A DNA stretch of 64,000 bases from Solimonas sp. (lineage in GTDB: Bacteria; Pseudomonadota; Gammaproteobacteria; Nevskiales; Nevskiaceae). This document shows, in pieces, positions 17,436 through 23,194 of this stretch; within the stretch, counting starts at the first letter, position 1; every line of letters begins with the position of its first letter. Below the pieces are notes generated by a model, which was not told the origin of the DNA, made no database searches, and worked only from the letters and a program-made list of their open reading frames with translations. The DNA is taken from contig JASBRP010000017.1 in the NCBI GenBank assembly GCA_030149365.1, forward strand, positions 102,431-166,430. The letters run 5' to 3'. Made by a program: the position numbers and the translations under genes.

Positions 17436-17843
17436 ATGTCTATCCTTACCGATGTTTTTGTGGCTGACTCCATGCAGGCTGGCAGCTACGAGGGTAGCTC
17501 CGGGGATTCATTCGAGCGCGTTCAGTTGAAGGGTCTCACTGACATTGAGTTCGGCTCGCTATGGGCACTCATCAATGGCGAGGAGTGGGATTTCGAGAAG
17601 CACAAGTTCGAGAACCTTCACCAACACGAAGAGTCATGGCTGTTTCGGTTTCCTCCGCCATTCGTTACTTCGCTTGCTGAAATATCCGAACCGAAAGCTC
17701 GCTCTGCGGCAGCAGATTGGGCGGCGTCCGAGGAGTTGCAGTGGCCTGTGGCAGACGCCCATTTGGTTATTGCTGAGCTAGTGCGCTTGGCTCGCGCCTC
17801 GCAGGCGCAATCAAAGCAACTTTTCTTCTGGGGTTGTCTATGA
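17436..17843 (+). CDS. cassette 7: hypothetical protein
   Basis: A 135-residue acidic soluble protein with an AGGAG ribosome site (17425-17429) 6 bases before the ATG. It opens MSILTDVFVADSMQAGSYE and contains LTDIEFGSLWALINGEEWD, which together with a C-terminal QWPVADAHLVIAELVRLAR helix give the look of a conserved uncharacterised family, but no name can be assigned. It lacks membrane segments and obvious catalytic motifs. Confidence 0.73.
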   Translation: MSILTDVFVADSMQAGSYEGSSGDSFERVQLKGLTDIEFGSLWALINGEEWDFEKHKFENLHQHEESWLFRFPPPFVTSLAEISEPKARSAAADWAASEELQWPVADAHLVIAELVRLARASQAQSKQLFFWGCL

Positions 17844-17846
17844 CGG

Positions 17847-17906
17847 GCCCAACGAGCGCTTCAAGCCGACGCGCTGACGCGCGCGGCTTTAGCTGAGGCG
17901 TTGGAC
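17847..17906 (+). other. attC: attC7 (60 bp)
   Basis: R'' GCCCAAC at 17847-17853 and R' GTTGGAC at 17900-17906. It belongs to the short class with attC4 and attC5. R'' matches the start of cassette 7. Confidence 0.88.
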
Positions 17907-17908
17907 CT

Positions 17909-18343
17909 ATGAAACGCTTTGGCGCAGTTCCTCACATGAGCCTCGGTCCAGTTCGTATCGGAGCCGAGCGCTCCGATATACACAAGGCTATGGGCGCTCC
18001 GGAGAAGTCGTTCAAAAAGACCTCGGCTTCAGTTCACCCAACGGATGCGTGGCTTCGGAGCGCATTTCAAGTCTTTTACACCCCCGCTGGCATCGTCGAG
18101 TTCGTTGAGGTATCAGGCAAAGCCGGCATTGAGGTCATCTGCTTCTCTGAGTCCATATTCTCAACGGCAGCCGAACAGCTCATAGAGCGGCTAAAAAAAG
18201 CCGCGGCGTTCACAAGCAACGATGGCGGGTACACCTTTATTGGCCGTGGCCTTGATGTGGCGTTGTGGCGGCCTGACATTGAAGGGCCAGAGGGCAAGCA
18301 CTTCGCTACGCTCGGCCTCGGGAGGCCCGGCTACTATGCATAG
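17909..18343 (+). CDS. cassette 8: hypothetical protein, similar to cassette 2
   Basis: A 144-residue soluble protein. The ATG is only 2 bases after the attC7 core and has no ribosome site. The N-terminus (LGPVRIGAERSDIHKAMGAP) parallels that of the cassette 2 protein, and both continue with a beta-rich middle and a late aromatic segment (GYTFIGRGLDVALWRPD here). The stop TAG immediately abuts the R'' core of attC8. Function unknown; shared ancestry with cassette 2 is inferred from the motif order alone. Confidence 0.74.
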   Translation: MKRFGAVPHMSLGPVRIGAERSDIHKAMGAPEKSFKKTSASVHPTDAWLRSAFQVFYTPAGIVEFVEVSGKAGIEVICFSESIFSTAAEQLIERLKKAAAFTSNDGGYTFIGRGLDVALWRPDIEGPEGKHFATLGLGRPGYYA

Positions 18344-18421
18344 GTCCAACAAGTGCATCCAGCCGACGTATTTGCCTTCGCTTCGCTGCGGCAAATCCGC
18401 GGCTGATGCTTGGCGTTAGAC
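18344..18421 (+). other. attC: attC8 (78 bp)
   Basis: R'' GTCCAAC at 18344-18350 and R' GTTAGAC at 18415-18421. A long-class site sharing the ATTTGCC...GGCAAAT hairpin with attC10. R'' matches the start of cassette 8. Confidence 0.88.
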
Positions 18422-18440
18422 CGCACAGGAGAGGATTATC

Positions 18441-19295
18441 GTGAGACTGATCGTTAATCTCTGCGTCTTCGTGGCATTCGCGCTCGGAGCGGCATGCGCT
18501 GTAGCGCAGTCCAACTCGACGCAACAGGCCGGCTCTTCATCCAAAGCCCCCGCAAACGACCCCGAGGTGGCACTGCGCGCGTTCATGTATGCCCTTTACG
18601 CAAATGACTCAGCGGACTACCAAACGCGAATCATCCCGGTTGCGGAAAGCGCGGTACTGATCGGACCGCAGAAGTTCACTGAAGAACAGCTGAGCAAACT
18701 GAGAAAAGACATCGATGGCCTGCGGTTAAGGCAGACGTCGGGGCCATCGTTCGAAGGGAAACCGGCGGCGCCTCCATATACCGTGGGGACAAAGGCCATC
18801 TATTTCACACAGTTCAGGGGCGTGAACCTCGCCATTCCAATGGAGGTCGCACCGGACGGTTGGAAGGCCGACGTCAGGTACTGGCTGGCGATGCGGAAGC
18901 AAAACGAGCGCCGCCCTCAAAAGACCGATCCAGAGATGGTTGCGAAGGCATTTTTGTTTTATGTGCTGGCCAAGAAGCCGCAGGCCCTAGACGAGGTCGT
19001 GGCAACCCCAGTCAAAAGTGAGGAGTACACGGCAGCTAACGACCTTCCGCCGGGAGATCTGGACCAAGTCCTATCGCTCTGCGCCGAGATGCCCATTGTT
19101 CGGGCCCGGCCCAAAGAGCGCTTTCTGCTGCCATCTGGTGAACTCGTAGGCGGATCAGAGGAGCAAGATACCCTCGTTCTTGTCGGCCTAATGGGACCCA
19201 TTGAAGTCCCCTTCCTCATGAAGAAGACAGGCAATGCCTGGAAGATAGTCGCTCAGCGGTATTTTGAAATGCTCAGGAAAGCCGGTGCGGTCTAA
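18441..19295 (+). CDS. cassette 9: secreted protein with duplicated domain
   Basis: A 284-residue protein, the largest cassette product, with a GTG start and a strong AGGAGAGG site 6 bases upstream. A signal peptide (cleavage near ACAVAQS, residue 23) sends it to the periplasm. The mature part shows two similar halves: DPEVALRAFMYALYANDSADY and DPEMVAKAFLFYVLAKKPQAL open each half, and each closes with a strand plus a W-K-x-x-x-x-R/Q-Y-x-x-M-like ending (GWKADVRYWLAM, AWKIVAQRYFEM). This is reminiscent of a tandem NTF2-like fold. The TAA stop lies inside the attC9 R'' core. Confidence 0.78.
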   Translation: MRLIVNLCVFVAFALGAACAVAQSNSTQQAGSSSKAPANDPEVALRAFMYALYANDSADYQTRIIPVAESAVLIGPQKFTEEQLSKLRKDIDGLRLRQTSGPSFEGKPAAPPYTVGTKAIYFTQFRGVNLAIPMEVAPDGWKADVRYWLAMRKQNERRPQKTDPEMVAKAFLFYVLAKKPQALDEVVATPVKSEEYTAANDLPPGDLDQVLSLCAEMPIVRARPKERFLLPSGELVGGSEEQDTLVLVGLMGPIEVPFLMKKTGNAWKIVAQRYFEMLRKAGAV

Positions 19296-19358
19296 CAAGC
19301 AGTTCCAGGGTCGACGCAGCCGCTTCGCGGCTGCGCGCCCTGAACTGCGGCGTTGGGG
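19290..19358 (+). other. attC: attC9 (69 bp)
   Basis: R'' GTCTAAC at 19290-19296 (containing the cassette 9 stop), R' GTTGGGG at 19352-19358 (final base G, a variant), hairpin GCAGCCG-CTTC-CGGCTGC. R'' matches the start of cassette 9. Confidence 0.87.
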
Positions 19359-19367
19359 CCAAAATCC

Positions 19368-19697
19368 ATGAGCAGCAATCTCATTGCAGGCAACGCTTTA
19401 TTCATCGCAGCGGCGCTACCGCTTCTCCAGGTTGGCATTGGCGCCGCTCTGCTTTGGCATGCACTCAAGCGCCCTGTTCTTTTTGTCGTCGTCGGTCTCG
19501 TTGTTCTTTATCCAGTCATGGTCGCCTGCGTCTCACCGGTTTTTGGCGGAGTCACAATATCGGGCGTTCGCCCTGGCATGCCTGCACCGCCGGCAATAGG
19601 GCCAGTGGACATCAAGCTTCTATTCGCTTTTGCCGTCTTCATTGCCATTGGCATTGGAGTTCTATGGGTGCTAAAGCTGCTGTTGGCAAAACTGTGA
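19368..19697 (+). CDS. cassette 10: three-helix membrane protein
   Basis: A 109-residue, strongly hydrophobic protein with three predicted membrane helices (about 5-30, 36-58, 84-107) and a Pro/Gly-rich loop before the third. No ribosome site precedes the ATG. No motif or family was recognised. As the last cassette in the array it is the furthest from any promoter at attI. Confidence 0.7.
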   Translation: MSSNLIAGNALFIAAALPLLQVGIGAALLWHALKRPVLFVVVGLVVLYPVMVACVSPVFGGVTISGVRPGMPAPPAIGPVDIKLLFAFAVFIAIGIGVLWVLKLLLAKL

Positions 19698-19718
19698 GTT
19701 CACGTCAGTTGCCGTTTG

Positions 19719-19796
19719 GCCCAACCAGGCGCTCCAGGCGACGTATTTGCCTCCGCTTCGCTACGGCAAATCCGCGCCTGAGCTACGGCGTTGGGC
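19719..19796 (+). other. attC: attC10 (78 bp), last site of the array
   Basis: R'' GCCCAAC at 19719-19725 and R' GTTGGGC at 19790-19796; the R' core is followed at once by a second copy, so the junction reads GCGTTGGGCGTTGGGC (19788-19803). R'' differs by one base from the complement of the cassette 10 start (GTTGGGG). Confidence 0.85.
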
Positions 19797-19873
19797 GTTG
19801 GGCGACACGAAAGAGGTAGTAGATAGGGTTGCAGTGCACACCACATCGCTATCGGCTGCGGATATAGTTCCGG

Positions 19874-19907
19874 ATCATCTTTGATACGACATCATCTTTG
19901 ATACGAC
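19874..19907. repeat. tandem 17-bp direct repeat
   Basis: ATCATCTTTGATACGAC occurs twice head to tail with no spacer. It lies beyond the last attC and outside any gene. Confidence 0.9.
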
Positions 19908-20357
19908 TTGGTCTGGCGTACAAGCCAACCCACAGAAGATGAAGAAATACGGAACTCCGTTATGAGTTTCGCCTTCTCCGGCGTAACCTATTCACATCGA
20001 GCCAGGCCTCACGTTGCCATGCAACGACCGAGGCCCACGGCGTACCGGGATCGATCTCACCCACCCGGCCCATGCCCCTCCGCTCTCCAACTCTCCCGCA
20101 GTAGAACGATTGCCGGGCTAACCCAGTAGGGCTCTGCTAGCGCATCCGCGAACGAGTCCCGGGTCCGCCTGCTGTCGGCGCTCATTAACAACACGGTATT
20201 GCTGCCCGCCGGGCCCCTCCACCAGGGGAGCCCGCGCAGCGCAACGGGCGTGCCTGGACGAGGTGCCCGCGGAGACAACGGCTGGCCGTTAGGTCAGGTC
20301 TGGCACGTGGCGCGCGCCATCTCTCCGGAGCGGTCCGGCGGAGCAGGTTTTTATTGA

Positions 20358-20412
20358 GGGAAAGCGAAGCGCATCCCACCGTTACGAAAGGCGGGATGCG
20401 CTTCGCTTTCCC
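20358..20412. repeat. perfect 20-bp inverted repeat, GGGATGCGCTTCGC family
   Basis: The arms GGGAAAGCGAAGCGCATCCC (20358-20377) and its complement (20393-20412) enclose a 15-base loop. One arm recurs identically at 63869-63888, so it is a dispersed REP-like element. Here it lies just beyond the 3' end of the minus-strand Cys-rich gene and may act as its terminator. Confidence 0.85.
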
Positions 20413-20423
20413 GCGCTACTGCA

Positions 20424-20756
20424 TTAAAGACCCTTGAACCGGAAATGCTTCATGTGCCGCAGGAATTCCGCTGTGATCGGGTATCCGGTAGCGGAGCCAA
20501 TCACGGCATCCGTGCCGCAACGCGGGCAGATCGCTGTCAGGTCATGCTCGCTTTCCTGGGCGTCGTTAGTACCCTCTGGCCAGTCAGTCCAGTCCTTGAC
20601 GGCGGTGGGAGAGTAGATCGACAGGCAGCAGAAACAGCCACATGAATGACTAGCCTCTACTTCTCGACGATTGTGGATCGAGTGTTTGTGCGCCTGGTTC
20701 AGCACTCGCTTGCGGGGCCGACACAGGAACAACAATAGTGCCTGCAGGGGATTCAT
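20424..20756 (-). CDS. small Cys-rich, zinc-ribbon-like cytoplasmic protein
   Basis: A 110-residue protein. The start at 20756 is preferred over the ATG at 20813. Residues 30-110 match a common uncharacterised bacterial family: HNRREVEASHSCGCFCCLSIYSP, a Trp-containing acidic loop (KDWTDWPEG), then LTAICPRCGTDAVIGSATGYPIT near the C-terminus. The CxCFCC and CPRC clusters could hold one zinc ion. The first 25 residues are hydrophobic and basic, and unusual for this family. It lies at the far side of the integron but on the opposite strand and without an attC. Confidence 0.72.
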   Translation of the reverse strand: MNPLQALLLFLCRPRKRVLNQAHKHSIHNRREVEASHSCGCFCCLSIYSPTAVKDWTDWPEGTNDAQESEHDLTAICPRCGTDAVIGSATGYPITAEFLRHMKHFRFKGL

Positions 20757-20843
20757 GGCGGCAGCATGCCGCCTAGCACCAAGGGTCGCAACAAAAAGGG
20801 CGGCGATTCGCATCGCCGCCCTCGTGTCATCGCAGGGCTGCGA

Positions 20844-22997
20844 TCAGAACCAGCCCATCGCCAGCAGCTTCATCTTGATCATCAGCCACAGGAAGCCGAA
20901 CACCTGCTTAACCTGCTCCCAGAAGCTGGGCTTGTAGTTGGCACGCTCGCGCAGGTAGTGCTGCAGCGCGGTGATGTCCTCGTCGGTGAACTCCTCGAAC
21001 TTGGGCATGCCGCGGGACTCCAGGGCGCCGCCCTGCACGATGGCCTTGAGGGCGTCGTGCGACAGCGGCACCGGGGAGGCGCGCAGGTCCGGGGCGTAGC
21101 CGCCGGCGACGGCGGCGGTGCCGTGGCAGATCACGCAGCCGGTGTAGACGTGCTTGCCCTTCTCGGCCAGCACCGGATCGATCTTGAAGTCGGGAGCGGC
21201 CAGCGGCTCGACCTTGGCCAGCGGCGGGGGTGAGGGCGGCAGCGTGGCGTTGCCGTCCAGCGCGAAGGTCAGCATGCGGCGCGGGTACTGGCGGCCGACC
21301 CAGCCGTGCTGGGCGCTGAGCGAGCCCAGCAGCGCGGGCGCGCCGCCCCAGCCGGCGAGGATGGTGACGTACTGCTTGCCGTCCACGCTGTAGGTCAGCG
21401 GCGGGGCCTGGGTGCCCACGCCCATCTGGTAGCTCCACAGTTCCTTGCCGCTGACGGCGTCGGTGGCGACGAAGCGGCCGTCGGCCAGGCCCTGGAACAC
21501 CAGGCCGCCGTGCGTGGCGATGACGCCGCCGGCGGTGGCGCCGGGGGTGGGGTTGCGCCAGGCTTCCTTCTGCGTGACCGGATTCCAGGCGAGCAGCGAG
21601 GTGCTGCCGGCGCTGGTGGGGATGTCGTCGAAGAAGCCCTTGAGGCCCAGCACGTCACCCGGGGTCATCTGCCACTTGCCCGGCTTGCGGCCTTCGCCGT
21701 CGTAGAAACCGGCCATCTCGCGCGCGGGGATGTAGACCAGGCCGGTGTCGGGGCTGAAGGCCATGGGGTGCCAGTTGTGCGTGCCGCCGGAGCCGGGCCA
21801 GGTCAGGGCCGGGCCGTTCTCGTAGCGCGAGCCGCGCACTTCCACCGGGCGGCCGGTGGCCATGTCCACCTTCTCGGCCCAGGTCACCTTGCCGATCTTC
21901 TCGGCGGAGATCAGCTTGCCGTTGTCGCGGTCCAGCAGGTAGAAGAAACCGTTCTTGGGAGCGTGCATCAGCACCTTGCGCGCCTTGCCCTCGATGTCGA
22001 TGGTGGCGGAGACCATGTCCATCGTGGAGTTGAAGTCCCAGGTCTCGTTCGGCGTGGTCTGGTAGTGCCAGACGTATTCGCCGGTGTCGGCGTCCAGCGC
22101 GACCACGGAGCACAGATACAGACTGTCGCCGCCGCCGGGGTTGCGCAGCTGGGCATTCCAGGGCGAGCCGTTGCCGGTGCCGAGGTAGATGCGGTTGTAC
22201 TCGGGGTCGTAGGTCATGGCGTTCCAGACCGTGCCGCCCGCGCCGTACTTCCACCACTCGCCGCTCCAGGTCTTGGCGGCTTCTTCCATGGCCTTGTTCT
22301 CGAAGCCGTCGGCCGGGTTGCCGGGCACGACGAACCAGCGCCACAGCTGCTTGCCGGTCTCGGCGTCGTAGGTGGTGACGTAACCGCGCACGTTGCCGAA
22401 GTCGGCGCCGCCGTGGCCGATGATGACCTTGCCGTTGAAGATGCGCGGCGCACCGGTGATGTAGCGGTTGTCGCCCGGCGTGGTGGTCATGACCTCCCAC
22501 ACCAGCTGGCCGGTCTTGGCGTCCAGCGCGAAGAGGCGGCCGTCCTGCACGCCGGTGTAGACCTTGCCGTTCCAGAAGGCCAGGCCGCGGCTGCCCCAGG
22601 CGTAGCGCATCTTGCGCGACTCCACCTTGGGGTCGTACTTCCACAGCAGCTTGCCGGTGCGCGCGTCGATGGCGTGCACGATGCTGTAGCCGACGGCGGT
22701 GTAGATGACGCCGTCCACCGCCACCGGCTGGCTGGAGACGTTCCAGACGTCGTCCAGCTCCAGCGACCAGGCCAGGCCCAGCTTGGGCACGGTCTGCGTG
22801 TTGATCTGGTCCAGCGGGCTGAAACGCTGCTCGCTGAAGGTGCGGCCCCAGGCCGCCCAGTTGGCGCCGTCGGCCTCGTTGTTGAGGGCGGCGTTGTCGA
22901 TGGTGGTCGTTGCCTGCGCGCCCGCGACGGGCAGCAGGGCGGCACTGGCCGCCAGCAGGACACGGCGGGCAAGGGCCGCCAGGCCGATACGATTCAT
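20844..22997 (-). CDS. PQQ-dependent quinohaemoprotein alcohol dehydrogenase, Cys-pair lacking
   Basis: A 717-residue periplasmic enzyme. A signal peptide (about 1-29) precedes an eight-bladed quinoprotein propeller (WAAWGRTFSEQRFSPLDQIN, repeated DAxTGxxxW units, GTGNGSPWN, NETWDFNSTMD) and a C-terminal cytochrome c domain with CVICH at 621-625 and a likely Met ligand in RGMPKFEEF. It should oxidise alcohols and pass electrons through haem c. The vicinal Cys-Cys next to PQQ in most homologues is missing (YAWGSRGLA instead). A hydrophobic tail (FGFLWLMIKMKLLAMGWF) may anchor it. The start is at 22997, before a normal signal peptide. It is divergent from a paralogue. Confidence 0.87.
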   Translation of the reverse strand: MNRIGLAALARRVLLAASAALLPVAGAQATTTIDNAALNNEADGANWAAWGRTFSEQRFSPLDQINTQTVPKLGLAWSLELDDVWNVSSQPVAVDGVIYTAVGYSIVHAIDARTGKLLWKYDPKVESRKMRYAWGSRGLAFWNGKVYTGVQDGRLFALDAKTGQLVWEVMTTTPGDNRYITGAPRIFNGKVIIGHGGADFGNVRGYVTTYDAETGKQLWRWFVVPGNPADGFENKAMEEAAKTWSGEWWKYGAGGTVWNAMTYDPEYNRIYLGTGNGSPWNAQLRNPGGGDSLYLCSVVALDADTGEYVWHYQTTPNETWDFNSTMDMVSATIDIEGKARKVLMHAPKNGFFYLLDRDNGKLISAEKIGKVTWAEKVDMATGRPVEVRGSRYENGPALTWPGSGGTHNWHPMAFSPDTGLVYIPAREMAGFYDGEGRKPGKWQMTPGDVLGLKGFFDDIPTSAGSTSLLAWNPVTQKEAWRNPTPGATAGGVIATHGGLVFQGLADGRFVATDAVSGKELWSYQMGVGTQAPPLTYSVDGKQYVTILAGWGGAPALLGSLSAQHGWVGRQYPRRMLTFALDGNATLPPSPPPLAKVEPLAAPDFKIDPVLAEKGKHVYTGCVICHGTAAVAGGYAPDLRASPVPLSHDALKAIVQGGALESRGMPKFEEFTDEDITALQHYLRERANYKPSFWEQVKQVFGFLWLMIKMKLLAMGWF

Positions 22998-23194
22998 GGT
23001 TCTCCCCCAAGAGCGTGGATGCCGGCGAGTATCGCCCCCGCCCGCCTGCCCCGCCCTCCTGCTTTCGCAGTAGCCGCGGCCGTACCACGGCTCATCTGCC
23101 GCAGCGCAGCATGAAAATCCCACCCGACGGTGTAGGTGGCAATCGCCCCCCTGCTGGGACACGATAGGGTTCTCGGCAACGGGGGAGAATGAAA
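22998..23194. promoter_or_regulatory. shared divergent promoter region of two PQQ dehydrogenases
   Basis: A 197-bp gap between the two divergently transcribed dehydrogenases must hold both promoters. GGGGGAG-type ribosome sites are seen at each end. No clear operator was recognised. Confidence 0.5.

Larger units (their letters stand above)
13699..19796. mobile_element. chromosomal integron: intI, attI and ten cassettes
   Basis: A complete integron platform. The integrase gene reads leftwards and the ten cassettes read rightwards from attI, as in all known integrons. Every cassette ends in an attC of 60-78 bp with R'' (RYYYAAC) and R' (GTTRRRY) cores. Recombination points (between G and TT of the R' cores) fall at 14787/14788, 15156/57, 15623/24, 16112/13, 16472/73, 16978/79, 17414/15, 17900/01, 18415/16, 19352/53 and 19790/91. 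The attC sites are closely related to each other, which is typical of sedentary chromosomal integrons rather than clinical mobile ones. No transposase, resistance gene or 3'-conserved segment is present. Confidence 0.93.
19804..20423. other. non-coding region at the distal end of the integron
   Basis: About 620 bp without a convincing gene. It contains a 17-bp tandem repeat (19874-19907), a lone GTTAGGT core-like heptamer (20288-20294) with no matching R'' within attC range, and a perfect 20-bp inverted repeat (20358-20412). It may be decayed cassette DNA or the ancestral chromosome edge. Confidence 0.55.

Noticed and set aside
14788..19790. CRISPR array suggested by regularly spaced similar segments
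   Set aside because: The repeats are 60-78 bp attC sites 360-940 bp apart with genes between them, not short repeats with spacers.
19908..20129. 73-codon plus-strand frame beyond the last attC
   Set aside because: No ribosome site, no family-like composition, and competing frames of similar length on both strands; treated as non-coding.
20288..20294. GTTAGGT heptamer as the R' core of an eleventh cassette
   Set aside because: No matching ACCTAAC-type R'' or hairpin lies within 50-140 bp upstream, so it does not form an attC.
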